From contig QZIR01000009.1 in NCBI GenBank assembly GCA_003604975.1, forward strand, positions 1 through 33,756: a stretch of DNA of 33,756 nt, read 5' to 3'. Both the position numbers and the translations under genes were made by a program. Below are positions 1 through 7,756 of the stretch, piece by piece. The notes under the pieces were generated by a model. That model was given only the letters and a program-made list of their open reading frames with translations. It had not been told where the DNA came from and made no database searches. This stretch comes from Desulforudis sp. GTDB lineage: Bacteria > Bacillota > Desulfotomaculia > Desulfotomaculales > Desulforudaceae. The stretch's first letter is position 1. Each line of letters begins with the position of its first letter.

Positions 1-369
1 CTCCCGCTGCCCATATCTGTCCGTCCGTGCCTGTGGTGAGAGCGGAGATGCCGTTACTACCGCCTGTCCACTGGCCGGTGCTTACCCAAGAGGTGCCGTT
101 CCAGCGGGCGGTATAACCATAGGCTCCCGCTGCCCATATCTGTCCGTCCGTGCCTGTGGTGAGAGCGTAGATAACGTTACTACCATGTGGCCACTGGCCG
201 GTGTTTACCCAAGAGGTGCCGTTCCAGCGGGCGGTGTAGCCATTGTCTCCCGCTGCCCATATCTGTCCGTCCGTGCCTGTGGTGAGGGCACGGATGTGAT
301 TGATGCCGCCATGTGGCCAACTGTTTACATTCGTCCAAGTAGACGCGTCTGCTTTACCTACAGGCAAAG
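1..369 (-). repeat. Three tandem 123-bp coding repeats
   Basis: An identical motif (CTCCCGCTGCCCATATCTGT on the plus strand) recurs at 1, 124 and 247, giving an exact 123-bp period, i.e. 41 codons. Most of each unit is identical at DNA level. Changes concentrate in the short stretch encoding W-P-H-G-S-N-V-I-Y versus W-T-G-G-S-N-G-I-S. The array continues past the left edge. Confidence 0.9.
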
Positions 370-445
370 ACACCATCATCAAGAAAACCGCCACAAAAAT
401 GGTTATCTTTAAAAATTTTATTGCCTGAAACAATTTACTTTTCAC
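1..445 (-). CDS. Exported protein with 41-residue tandem repeats (partial, runs off left edge)
   Basis: Read on the minus strand from a GTG at 445, preceded by an AAAGGAG ribosome binding site about 10 nt away. The first ~34 residues form a Sec signal: Lys-rich start, then a hydrophobic core ending near VGKADAS. After it come 41-residue repeats containing the motifs WNGTSW, TGQW, ALTTGTDGQIWAAG and GYTAR. Such W/G-rich units with an 'IWAAG' strand resemble beta-propeller blades, as in two-component-regulator propeller and Kelch-like families, but I do not recognise a specific family. The frame is open to the window edge, so the C-terminus and full repeat number are unknown. No upstream partner is evident: the divergence from the next minus-strand fragment is only about 30 bp. 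Likely a secreted or surface protein; ligand unknown. Confidence 0.8.
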   Translation of the reverse strand, partial: MKSKLFQAIKFLKITIFVAVFLMMVSLPVGKADASTWTNVNSWPHGGINHIRALTTGTDGQIWAAGDNGYTARWNGTSWVNTGQWPHGSNVIYALTTGTDGQIWAAGAYGYTARWNGTSWVSTGQWTGGSNGISALTTGTDGQIWAAG

Positions 446-477
446 TTATTTACTACTCCTTTCTAGAATATCTGAAC

Positions 478-954
478 TTAGTCCCTACCCTGAAGAACCA
501 CGAACCAGTCTTCATACACACTTCCCTGAGTAACTACCACCCCCTCAGCATAAGGAGGTGCATTCAGTTGAGTTGCTCCTGCCACACCGCTGCCGGAAAC
601 CCTCATCTGAACTACTGTCCCGCTCGGGCATACTGCTAAATTAGGAGATGTCCAGAACTCTACAGACCACCTGTTCGTAGCACTACCTAACGCATATAAA
701 GGATTATTTAATACTCCGTCAGGTAATCTTGCTGGTGTATTAGTTGAAGACACCAGACTGCCCTGTAGTCCCGTATATGGAAAAGTCCAGGATATAGTAC
801 TTAAAGGGCCAATAGAATCAATAAGAACTGTTACACTAGCACCAGCTTTCGCCTTGGGTAGTTGGTTGACCAACATTCCAGGGGTGGTGGGCTGCTTATC
901 CTGGCTATTTAATAGCACCACCCTCATGAAGATTACGACCGTTTTTCCAGGCAA
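478..954 (-). pseudogene. Truncated paralogue (C-terminal part) of the exported protein at 1396-3600
   Basis: From about residue 11 onward this reading frame aligns along its length with the last ~150 residues of the 734-residue exported protein next door. Shared landmarks are QLPxxxAGAxVTxLxDSxGP, the FPYxxxxxxLQGS block, RWxVEFWT, PSGTxVxM and the terminal WFVVLQGR. Nothing corresponding to that protein's signal peptide, propeller-like half or FN3-like domain is present. The sequence immediately upstream is a glycosyltransferase fragment instead. No convincing ribosome binding site precedes the ATG at 954. I infer a gene relic left by recombination. An expressed stand-alone domain is possible but unlikely without an export signal. 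Confidence 0.7.
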
Positions 955-967
955 GGGAAAAATACTG

Positions 968-1380
968 CTACATTAGCCTTCCGTACCTCAGCTTACTTTT
1001 CCCTCCACTTCGGACCGTAAGCCGAAGTGGTATTTCAGCAAAACGAGCGTCGGCCAGCCTGAGGATGATTTTCCCTTGAACATCAAAACCTGCTGGCAGG
1101 TTCTCAAGGTGTTTTACCAACTCCCTCCTGTAGGCCCGGAATCCCGAGGTGCCGTCACGCACCGGCCAGCCCATCAGCTTTCCGAAGACGCGATTGCCGA
1201 TAATGCTGGCCGCCTGTCGCCACCTGGGGACGCCGTCCATGCCTCCGCCCTGCCAAGACCATCTCAAGGACGAGGCGGGGATCGTGCGTCCCGTCGGCGT
1301 CCATGGTGACAACCACTATCTACCCCCTCTCTTCTGCTTTCCTATTGAAGTCCCAAGGTTGAAAAGGGAGCCGCCGGCGG
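968..1380 (-). pseudogene. Decayed family-2 (DPM1-like) glycosyltransferase fragment
   Basis: Minus-strand translation gives the family-2 hallmark TMDADGTHDPR just upstream of 1300. It then jumps frame to GGGMDGVPRWRQ, GNRVFGKLMGWPVRDGTSGFRAYRREL, and finally AEIPLRLTVRSGGKSKLR. These are the DAD metal/nucleotide motif, the VRDxTSGFRAY block and the GxSKLR tail of polyprenol-phosphate mannose synthase-like enzymes. The two halves are in different frames, with several tens of residues missing between them. A TAG at 1322-1320 interrupts the strand just before the DAD motif, and the N-terminal half is absent. It is clearly nonfunctional. It is wedged between two paralogous exported-protein sequences, which suggests a deletion or rearrangement at this point. 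Confidence 0.75.
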
Positions 1381-1395
1381 CGGTACATCTGAGAC

Positions 1396-3600
1396 CTATT
1401 CGTACCTGCCTTGAAGTACCACAAACCAACTATGGTATATCGATCCGTCAGTTACGATGACGCCGGCAGCATATTTTGGGTCCCCAAAAGGAGTGGCCCC
1501 TAATGTAGATAGCCTTGTTCCCAGAGCACCACCTTCGCCTAAGTGACCATCCAACTCCATATCGACCAGCGTTCCAGAGGGTACAACGTCCAGCGACGCC
1601 TCGGTCCAAAATTCTACCTGCCATCTCTTATTGGTGCCGTGGTCAAGGATTTTTGCCGGAGACCCTTGAAGTTCTGCTTCTTTATCCAGGTACGGGAACC
1701 GCGCCGCAAGAACGAGATTGTCAGGGCCTACGCTGTCCACCAAGAGAGTCACCTTAGCTCCGGCCTGGGTTCTAGGGAGTTGTTCTTCAGTCATATTAGG
1801 AGTGATAACAACCGGCAGGTGATCTGGGGCACCAATAATTCCGGTTACACGCGGTCGCTCAAAGGCTCTGATGCAAAAAGGCATGTCGGCTGACATCTCA
1901 GATTTTACGTCAGCCTTGTCCCAAATCTCGATCCGGGCTTTAAACTGGTAAGTCCCCGTATCCCACAAAAGCCCTGGTATGTCGGGTTCATAGCTTGTTG
2001 GAATTGTGTATTCCAAGTCACTACTTGTTACTTTACCGGTGTCCCAAACGACTGTATCATCGGAAGCTTTAAGGATCACAAGGCGGAATGCCGATTGAAA
2101 ATCGTTTGGCAGGTCAGGGTCGTTAAACGTCCATTGTAACGTAGGTGTCGTAGTGGTATAGCAACTCCCCGGGGCAATAAGTGTCGGTGGCTCCGGCCGG
2201 GAATTGACATCCCACCTTACGGCCACGTTATCATCAACAGGGTTTATAACAATCCTCGGAGTGTTATCAGGGTTTAGCGTGGCCAGCGTAGCTCGCCAGC
2301 CAATATCCTGACCAGGAGTTACTTCTGCCCAAAGCTCAACAGTGTCATCAACATTCGGGTAAGCCTTGGATGCATCCCCGATCGTTTCCCAGCTCTTTCC
2401 GTCGCCGACCTGTAGCATCGGGGCGCTGCCGTCCTCGTCCGGATGAATCACCCGCCACTTTGTTGTCCAGTTATCCCCGTCTGCGGTGACTGCCCAGGTT
2501 ACAGATGTTCCTCTCGGGAGTTCGGCATGGTATGCGCGTGCTCTGACGTGAGTTACATCTATGGTGTGCGAAACAAGGGTGCTTTGCACAACCGCCGAGG
2601 GCAGGTATTTACCCATATCTTGCAGACCTGCAACCGTTACAGACAGGCTCGGGTTGTACACCAGGCCAGATCCATCATACATAAAGTATTTGACGTCGTC
2701 GCCGTCTACAATTAACCGGTCCTGACTCCCTGGACGAAGGGCCACTGCTGTAGGCCGGGTCAGCCCTTCGGTAATTGATAAGGCAGCAACATACGAGAAA
2801 CTGCCACCGGATAAGTCATAGTGTTTAACCTGACTGCCCTCAACGATAGCTATGTTGCCCTCGCTTCCAGCCGCCACGCTTTTGGCTCCCTGAACCGTAT
2901 GAGTTGCGATCGGAGTTCCTGCGTTGTAATAACGCGATTGAGTCCCGTCCAAAATCACACAATCGTAGTTGTCAGGAAAGAGAGCGAAGTCAATAGGATT
3001 CGTCAGGCCAGTGGTAACAGACAGCGCCCCCACTTCGACCATACCGGCTCCATCGAAGGCCCGATAATGTAGCCCTTCAGTATTGAGGTAGGCCCAATCC
3101 AAATTTCTTGAGCCGATGCTGAAGATAGATGTTAGGCCGGTTGCCGATAATGCAGGGTTAGGTTGCATACCCTCCCCGGTAAAAGAATAGTGGGTCAGCT
3201 TACTGGCACCACCTTCTGTGCCTTCGGCTACAATTACGTCCGGATACGGAGAAGATGTAAAGGCAGCTAATGGGTTGGTTAGAGACACACCGAGGATGGT
3301 GTTCTCAATCATAGTGGCACCATCAAATGAATAATGAACCAACTCCGGGGATACCCCGGGCTTGAGTACCACGTAATCGAGACATTCATCGCCCCAGAAA
3401 GCGGCAACTTTGGGAGCAAATTTAGGAAGGCGGATCTCCCGGTTCTCCGTGTCTACTACGGCCGACGTCTTGTCTTCGTTAATTACTGTTTCAATTTCTG
3501 TGATCCGGTACTCCCAAGTGTTTGGGGCGGCTAAAGCGGAGTGGGGCAGCATTAAGAGCACTGCAACCCCCAAGAGTAGCGCGACACTCCATGAGCGCAT
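1396..3600 (-). CDS. Large exported protein: propeller-like repeats, FN3-like domain, C-terminal module
   Basis: The ATG at 3600 begins a clear Sec signal (MRSW, then a long Leu/Val/Ala core ending SALAAP), giving about 734 residues. An in-frame GTG at 3621 falls inside the AGGAGGTG box, and a CTG at 3612 has the best spacing from it, so the exact start is open. Residues ~70-330 carry imperfect repeats of the form HYSFDGxxMxxNxxLSxTxGLTxPxxxAxxP followed by VxDG, suggesting beta-propeller blades. A proline-rich FN3-like strand pattern (PEPPTLIAP...TPTLQWTFNDPD) lies near residues 480-570. The last ~150 residues match the truncated fragment at 478-954, so they form a discrete module. Position downstream of Tad module A suggests a surface or pilus-associated protein; this is inference. 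Confidence 0.85.
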   Translation of the reverse strand: MRSWSVALLLGVAVLLMLPHSALAAPNTWEYRITEIETVINEDKTSAVVDTENREIRLPKFAPKVAAFWGDECLDYVVLKPGVSPELVHYSFDGATMIENTILGVSLTNPLAAFTSSPYPDVIVAEGTEGGASKLTHYSFTGEGMQPNPALSATGLTSIFSIGSRNLDWAYLNTEGLHYRAFDGAGMVEVGALSVTTGLTNPIDFALFPDNYDCVILDGTQSRYYNAGTPIATHTVQGAKSVAAGSEGNIAIVEGSQVKHYDLSGGSFSYVAALSITEGLTRPTAVALRPGSQDRLIVDGDDVKYFMYDGSGLVYNPSLSVTVAGLQDMGKYLPSAVVQSTLVSHTIDVTHVRARAYHAELPRGTSVTWAVTADGDNWTTKWRVIHPDEDGSAPMLQVGDGKSWETIGDASKAYPNVDDTVELWAEVTPGQDIGWRATLATLNPDNTPRIVINPVDDNVAVRWDVNSRPEPPTLIAPGSCYTTTTPTLQWTFNDPDLPNDFQSAFRLVILKASDDTVVWDTGKVTSSDLEYTIPTSYEPDIPGLLWDTGTYQFKARIEIWDKADVKSEMSADMPFCIRAFERPRVTGIIGAPDHLPVVITPNMTEEQLPRTQAGAKVTLLVDSVGPDNLVLAARFPYLDKEAELQGSPAKILDHGTNKRWQVEFWTEASLDVVPSGTLVDMELDGHLGEGGALGTRLSTLGATPFGDPKYAAGVIVTDGSIYHSWFVVLQGRYE

Positions 3601-3640
3601 TGCTTGAGACAGGGCAACCACCTCCTAAAAACAAGTCCGA

Positions 3641-3690
3641 GTGACATCCTCCCCTCAATTCATTGAGGGGGATTACAGCCCCCTCACGTT
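3641..3690. mobile_element. Solo IS200/IS605-like terminal hairpin, no transposase
   Basis: The stretch starts GTGACATCCTCCCC and contains a near-perfect palindrome (CCCCTCAAT, 2-nt loop, ATTGAGGGG, 3651-3670). A GGGG-ATTACAG-CCCC stem overlaps it and ends CCCCCTCAC. 'GACATCCTCCCC + hairpin' is the familiar look of an IS200/IS605-family (TnpB-associated) end. No tnpA or tnpB lies beside it, so it is a relic or a non-autonomous element. It could also act as a transcription barrier after the lipoprotein gene. The identification is from recall of the family's ends, not from a database match. Confidence 0.45.
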
Positions 3691-3722
3691 CCCCTGTTTT
3701 TCTAAAAAGCCGGGCTGATAGC

Positions 3723-4451
3723 TTACCTTTGATAGATGTCAACGAGTTTCCATTGATCTGTCGGGGTTCTCCAAAAGGTACCTATCGTACAGACCTTCCT
3801 TTCGTCGATCCGGTAGGAGAATTCCACAACAGCCAGGTTATCTTGAGTCCAAAGTGCTCTGGTTTGCATCCCATGGAATTCCTTAATGGTCGGCCCCGCT
3901 TTAAACATCTGAGCGTTTTGTTGGTGGCCTTTTAGCGCTGACCCCGCAAGATACTTGCTGGCGTCATCATATTGCCCACTTAAGGACTTGAGATAGTCAG
4001 TGAAGGTTTCTTTGATTTCGTTAAGGGTGGTTTGGGGTAGGCTCTTTCCTACTCCCTGCGTGTCAGGCAGTTTATCGGCTATATGTACCACGCGCCAGCC
4101 GTCATTATCATTGTTCACGAGGTCTAGTGAATACCAGCCGATATCCGGCCCAGTAGGGGTTTCCATCTCAATAGTCCCCTCTATCCTGGCCCAATCTTTA
4201 CCCCAAGCAGCCGTGCGGGTTTTGACCCTTAAGGCTTTTGCTTTCGGAACGTCTTTTCGTTGTGACAGGTTAAATAGGACCTGCCCGGCCGAGAGTTCCT
4301 GGGCCTTTACAAGGTCTCCTTCCGTAACTGCGGAAAGAAATAACTCAGCAGTCTTGCACGATGACTTCTGGGTAACAGCCTGCAGGTTGCACCCACTGAC
4401 GGCCATCAAGATAATTAGGCACACAGGAACGATTATGAAGCGCTGTCTCAC
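3723..4451 (-). CDS. Lipoprotein of the Tad module, NTF2-like appearance
   Basis: The GTG at 4451 follows AAGGA by about 9 nt. The N-terminus is a lipoprotein signal: MRQR, a hydrophobic stretch, then the lipobox AVSGC with Cys at ~21. The mature part begins with KTAELFLSAVTEGDLVKAQELSAGQ, a helical opening typical of secreted NTF2-like/DUF4878-type domains. A second similar helix-strand segment follows around residues 140-230 (IKETFTDYLKSLSGQYDDASKYL), suggesting two tandem domains. It lies 22 nt downstream of a TadE/F-like gene and appears to be the last gene of the module A operon. Membrane-anchored on the outer face; a pilus accessory role is inferred from position only. Confidence 0.8.
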   Translation of the reverse strand: MRQRFIIVPVCLIILMAVSGCNLQAVTQKSSCKTAELFLSAVTEGDLVKAQELSAGQVLFNLSQRKDVPKAKALRVKTRTAAWGKDWARIEGTIEMETPTGPDIGWYSLDLVNNDNDGWRVVHIADKLPDTQGVGKSLPQTTLNEIKETFTDYLKSLSGQYDDASKYLAGSALKGHQQNAQMFKAGPTIKEFHGMQTRALWTQDNLAVVEFSYRIDERKVCTIGTFWRTPTDQWKLVDIYQR

Positions 4452-4473
4452 TTAACCACATCCTTCTTAAAAA

Positions 4474-5079
4474 TTAAAAATTGGTCTTTATTGTTGCCGC
4501 AGCCCACCGGTTGGCATCTGGAGTCCGGTTGCTGATTGCGGGTTTTAAGGGACTCTTCACAAAGGCAATACAGCCTGGCTCGTTAAATGTGACAGCGCGA
4601 CCGTCCGATTCGTAAGTGATCCCGTCTGAGTTTACGGAAAAAGTCTTAGGGAGCCCATCAAAAGGTAATAACTCCTGACTGAAAGAATCAGATAAGTAAT
4701 AGGCCTTAGCCCCTGGCGTAAAAAGGTCATCACCGTTATAGACGACTAAAACATAAGAAGGTGCTTCCCTTACACCTGAGTGCGTGAGGGGCTCAAGTGT
4801 TATTTCGTGCAGCTGCAGGTTACTCGCAAGGATGCGCCTGAATACCTCGTGGGCGCGATCAGGGTTGATCCGGGGGGTTCCGTGTGCCTGACTTGCTTCA
4901 TTAACACACATCGCCGCGGCTCGGGTGGCATCAACTACGGCCTGCTGCAGATCGATGTCGGACCCGTGGACCAGACGAGGGTGTTCTGTAGTTAAGACAA
5001 TGCCGATTAAAACTAAGGGGATTAGGATCAGGAGTAGTACAGTACCTACGCTCCCCTGCTCATTCCGCCACACGTTCAC
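4474..5079 (-). CDS. TadE/TadF-like pseudopilin
   Basis: I choose the GTG at 5079 because GGGAGGG lies about 6 nt upstream. This also gives a 20-nt overlap with the preceding gene's stop; an in-frame ATG at 5115 has no such site. The protein starts with a short polar head (WRNEQGS) and one long hydrophobic helix (VGTVLLLILIPLVLIGIVL), then a ~170-residue extracytoplasmic domain of mixed alpha/beta character with AAAMCVNEASQAH. This single-N-terminal-helix layout after a K/R/Q-G-S motif is that of TadE/F minor pilins. The usual Glu after the cleavage glycine is absent. Translational coupling with the upstream TadE-like gene supports a shared complex. Confidence 0.7.
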   Translation of the reverse strand: MNVWRNEQGSVGTVLLLILIPLVLIGIVLTTEHPRLVHGSDIDLQQAVVDATRAAAMCVNEASQAHGTPRINPDRAHEVFRRILASNLQLHEITLEPLTHSGVREAPSYVLVVYNGDDLFTPGAKAYYLSDSFSQELLPFDGLPKTFSVNSDGITYESDGRAVTFNEPGCIAFVKSPLKPAISNRTPDANRWAAATIKTNF

Positions 5080-5509
5080 TGAGAGCCCTCCCTGCCACAA
5101 CAATTTCAAATTCACCTTCGGAGTCTACACGCAGCAGTCGCCCCATTAGAAAAGGCTTGGTATTAGGCTGCACCTTGACGCGGAGTGCTACTTCAGATGT
5201 TGTGGGATCCGCTACGTTGCGCAAGACCCGAGCTGCTCCCAGCGAAGCTACTGTTCCTTCTAGGACGACAGACTCTCGTTTAAATCCGGCATCTTCAAAA
5301 CGATCGAGCAGACCTACCTCGTCCGTCGCTGTCAAATGTCCTTCGACCCGCATCCGATCTAGGTAGTAATTTTTGATATGCTCGGCGTGCTGCGCCTTAA
5401 CCTGGATTAGCCAATAATCCATTGCGCCAAAGGCCAGGATGACCACCATGATTGTAACAATTAGAAACTCGACACTAAGCACAGATCCCCGCTGGTCTTC
5501 TTTAATCAT
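5060..5509 (-). CDS. TadE-like minor pilin
   Basis: The ATG at 5509 lies one base past the TAG of the upstream small pilin gene, so I prefer it to the ATG at 5527, which would overlap that gene. The first 40 residues read MIKEDQRGSVLSVEFLIVTIMVVILAFG. This is a short charged leader, RG cleavage-like site, Glu six residues after the Gly, then a transmembrane helix, as in TadE family pilins. The remaining ~110 residues form a soluble domain with a predicted helix (KAQHAEHIKNYYLDRMRVEGH) followed by strands. TadE/F proteins are processed by the Tad prepilin peptidase and are needed for Flp pilus assembly; the peptidase candidate here is at 9795-10328. Confidence 0.75.
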   Translation of the reverse strand: MIKEDQRGSVLSVEFLIVTIMVVILAFGAMDYWLIQVKAQHAEHIKNYYLDRMRVEGHLTATDEVGLLDRFEDAGFKRESVVLEGTVASLGAARVLRNVADPTTSEVALRVKVQPNTKPFLMGRLLRVDSEGEFEIVVAGRALSERVAE

Positions 5510-5510
5510 G

Positions 5511-5690
5511 CTAAAACCCCGTTCCATGTATTTGCGTAATTCCGGATTCGGTGTGGGTGTGCAGGTCCTGAAATGCTGGGGTTAGCATCCCGACAATAGT
5601 TAGTGCCAGCAGGGCTGTACACGCCACCAGTAGTAGAAATTCAACCGTTCCGTACGAACCGCGTGTGTCGCTCCAAAACTTCTTAAGCAC
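5511..5690 (-). CDS. Small Flp-type pilin-like protein
   Basis: The GTG at 5690 follows GAAAGAGG by 8 nt and gives a 59-residue product. The longer in-frame ATG at 5711 has no ribosome binding site. Sequence features are a leader (LKKFWSDTRG), then SYGTVE and a hydrophobic helix LLLVACTALLALTIVGML, then a short polar tail rich in His/Thr. This matches Flp/Fap-type pilins of 50-70 residues. It sits just after a strong terminator that follows the 68-residue pilin gene, so it would be made at a lower, read-through level than that pilin. Whether it is a major or minor subunit cannot be told from sequence. Confidence 0.75.
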   Translation of the reverse strand: MLKKFWSDTRGSYGTVEFLLLVACTALLALTIVGMLTPAFQDLHTHTESGITQIHGTGF

Positions 5691-5724
5691 TGCCGCACCC
5701 TCTTTCCGCATTTTTACTTGCTAC

Positions 5725-5758
5725 ATAAAAAAGAGGTGTAGGTTAATCCTACACCTCG
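5725..5758 (-). terminator. Intrinsic terminator after the main pilin gene
   Basis: A perfect 10-bp stem (GAGGTGTAGG / CCTACACCTC, 5733-5742 with 5748-5757) with a 5-nt loop is followed, in the minus direction, by a run of six T. It lies directly downstream of the 68-residue pilin gene and upstream of the 59-residue pilin gene. This would let a short pilin mRNA accumulate with partial read-through into the minor pilin genes. Confidence 0.85.
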
Positions 5759-5774
5759 AAGTGGGGTATATTGC

Positions 5775-5981
5775 TTACGGGGTCCCAGTGGCACTATTGA
5801 TAGAATCGGTAACAGTAGTGATGGTTGTTTGCGCAGCGCTCGGTAGTCCCGTAGTGTTGCTGCTAAAGGTGCCCATGACGCTCATGGCGACGACCACAAC
5901 AATGGCTACAATGAACATCATCTCGACGCCGCCGTAGGCGCCCCGCTGATCCTGAAAAAACTTCCTAACCTTGTCTCGCAT
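5775..5981 (-). CDS. Flp-type major pilin candidate
   Basis: 68 residues from an ATG at 5981 with AAAGGAAGG about 9 nt upstream. A short basic leader (MRDKVRKFFQDQRG) precedes AYGGVE and a long hydrophobic helix (MMFIVAIVVVVAMSVMG), then a Ser/Thr-rich tail of about 30 residues. Leader, processing glycine, Glu and N-terminal helix are the layout of Flp pilins cleaved by class IV-B prepilin peptidases and polymerised by TadA/TadB/TadC. It is the first gene after a 159-bp gap following tadC and has its own strong terminator, both common for the major pilin. The Glu is at +6 from the Gly rather than the usual +5. Confidence 0.8.
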   Translation of the reverse strand: MRDKVRKFFQDQRGAYGGVEMMFIVAIVVVVAMSVMGTFSSNTTGLPSAAQTTITTVTDSINSATGTP

Positions 5982-6140
5982 TGGTGATTTACCTTCCTTT
6001 CAAAATTAAAATTGGAGTCGCTTTTGGGTAGGCATGTCCCCATTAATACGCAAACCTTAAAGCCCGCGAGGGACATACATGCCGCTTAGGAATACACCCC
6101 CTTTCTGGAGTAATTAAGTGAACATCCCAAGAGAAAGTGA
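5982..6140 (-). other. Intergenic leader between tadC and the pilin gene, with inverted repeat
   Basis: This 159-bp gap separates tadC from the pilin gene. It holds an imperfect inverted repeat (GGCATGTCCCC near 6030-6040 with GGGACATACATGCC near 6070-6085). That repeat could fold in the transcript or be a regulator site. I see no clean -35/-10 pair. It is a reasonable place for a separate pilin promoter, but that is inference. Confidence 0.35.
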
Positions 6141-6917
6141 TTACCCGAAAAGGCCAGCCTCTCTCATTACCTGCATTGCGTACATAAAAAAAGTCCCCGC
6201 GACCATACCTAAACAGGCCATCAGGGGCAGAGCACGATACATCACGATGAACAGGGGCCGGGCGTTGATCCGGGCGCGATCTGCGGCAGTACGCATCTGC
6301 TCCAGGCGTTTTCCTTCTCGACGTACCACGCCCTCAAGGTGCTCGATCCCAACCTGGTCGATCTGCATAAGCAGTGAGGCCAGAATATCGCCTTCTGAGA
6401 GGTCGATCCGCTCGCGTAATATTTCAAGTGCCTTTGCCGGACCTGATGGCCAATACCCCAGCGCGTAGGTGATGTCTTTCCGCAGTGAAGGCGTAAGTAC
6501 TTTGGCGACGGCCAGGGCGTGATGGAGAGGCATTCCGGCCCGCATATACAACTCGACGGTTTCAAAAAGAATGATAATATCTCTCTTACGTGCGGAGCGA
6601 ATGCCATTAACGCGCCAGCGAAAGAGCAATTTAGCGCCGACAGCCATACCTACGCCAAAGACACAAACCGCTGTTGCTTCATTACCCGTACCCCAGGTTG
6701 TGAGAAGTGCAAAGATAGTGCCGATGAGGCCGGCGATAACCGATGCCCGATCACTGTCATCCCACTGTCGCGGATGGGTGAACTGAAACGACGCAGCCTT
6801 GAATACGGCAGGTTTGGGATAACGCTGTACTAATGGGTTTACAAACATCCACATAACGGCTGCGGCGCCTATCCCAATGCCGGACGCAACTACACCGATT
6901 AATGCTTGTTCAATCAT
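6141..6917 (-). CDS. tadC: TadC-like inner-membrane platform protein (module A)
   Basis: 258 residues with hydrophobic segments near 5-28, 65-100 and 225-250, and a central cytoplasmic stretch. The central part has the type II secretion F (GspF) pattern: FETVELYMRAGMPLHHALAVAKV, later GDILASLLMQIDQVGIEHLEGVVRREGKRLEQMRTAADRARINARPLF. TadC pairs with TadB as the membrane platform against which the TadA ATPase works. The ATG at 6917 overlaps the stop of the upstream TadB-like gene by one base, indicating translational coupling. Length and topology are normal for TadC. Confidence 0.85.
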   Translation of the reverse strand: MIEQALIGVVASGIGIGAAAVMWMFVNPLVQRYPKPAVFKAASFQFTHPRQWDDSDRASVIAGLIGTIFALLTTWGTGNEATAVCVFGVGMAVGAKLLFRWRVNGIRSARKRDIIILFETVELYMRAGMPLHHALAVAKVLTPSLRKDITYALGYWPSGPAKALEILRERIDLSEGDILASLLMQIDQVGIEHLEGVVRREGKRLEQMRTAADRARINARPLFIVMYRALPLMACLGMVAGTFFMYAMQVMREAGLFG

Positions 6918-7756
6918 TAGGCTTCGCTCACCATCCTGTCTACAAAAAACCAGCCGATGGCCGACAAAAAGCTAAGCGTCACAATGGTCTGCCCCGCACC
7001 GGTTTGGAAAAACTCCCTAGCTTCTGGCAAATAATACTGAAGTGTAAAATACAAAGGTAAAGGAGCGATGGTTAGCAGTAACCCGATATGGCGCTCCCCG
7101 CTCAACTCTCCCTTGTTGTACTGGCTCAATTCCTGAGCAACTGTAATTCTGCTCACCAGGTCGTGGAACAACGGAGCAACAACGCGTCCCTGTTTCTGTG
7201 CGGTGCGCAGGAGCTGTACGAACATATGGCCATACGGCGAATTGAACTCCCGAATCATTTTTGCGAAAACCTCGTCCGAGTTGGCTCCGTAGGTCAACTG
7301 CGAGTGCGTCCGGCGAAAAATCTTTCCTACCGGGTCAGGAATACGGCGTCCAACAGCCACAAGACCACGTTCAATCTGCGGGGTAACCGCAAACTCAGCG
7401 GCAAAGATTCGTACAGCCGAGGAGAGCTGCTCCAAAACCATATCCCGGTGTTTTTGCTGGTGTCGATGAAGTAGCTGATTTGGAATGAGAACGATTAAGA
7501 GGGCCCCAAAGAAAGCAGGCAAGGGGCTGTTGAACAACCAACACCCCAGCAGGAAGACAGCCAAACCAAACAACTGCCAATGTTTGCTGACCTTAAACTG
7601 TGAAGGGATGTTTTTTTCCGCCTGGGTTACCCAGCGCTGAAAAGAATCGCCGGTTTCTTTGACCCTTCTCTTACTCGACTCAAAGAGCAATAACATAGGG
7701 ATGGCGACGGCCACCCCTAAAGACAGAGCAATAATCCCAAGCAGTAGATTACTCAA
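6917..7756 (-). CDS. tadB: TadB-like inner-membrane platform protein (module A)
   Basis: I choose a TTG at 7756: GGGAGGTG sits 7 nt upstream, and the start overlaps the tadA stop by 8 nt. An ATG at 7780 is in frame but has no site. Hydrophobic helices lie at the N-terminus (NLLLGIIALSLGVAVAIPMLLL), around residues 60-90, and twice at the C-terminus. Between them is the GspF-like cytoplasmic domain, with QLSSAVRIFAAEFAVTPQIERGLVAVGRRIPDPVGKIF and LLRTAQKQGRVVAPLFHDLVSRI. The protein is the expected size for TadB and lies in the canonical tadA-tadB-tadC order. Confidence 0.85.
   Translation of the reverse strand: MSNLLLGIIALSLGVAVAIPMLLLFESSKRRVKETGDSFQRWVTQAEKNIPSQFKVSKHWQLFGLAVFLLGCWLFNSPLPAFFGALLIVLIPNQLLHRHQQKHRDMVLEQLSSAVRIFAAEFAVTPQIERGLVAVGRRIPDPVGKIFRRTHSQLTYGANSDEVFAKMIREFNSPYGHMFVQLLRTAQKQGRVVAPLFHDLVSRITVAQELSQYNKGELSGERHIGLLLTIAPLPLYFTLQYYLPEAREFFQTGAGQTIVTLSFLSAIGWFFVDRMVSEA

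Noticed and set aside
1-369. Regular repeats at the left edge considered as a CRISPR array
   Set aside because: The period is 123 bp, the 'spacers' are also nearly identical, and the whole stretch is one open minus-strand frame behind a signal peptide; it is a protein repeat.
5982-6140. Possible c-di-GMP (GEMM) riboswitch upstream of the pilin gene, tempting because a diguanylate cyclase is encoded nearby
   Set aside because: The conserved GEMM core and tetraloop-receptor elements are not found; only an imperfect inverted repeat is visible.
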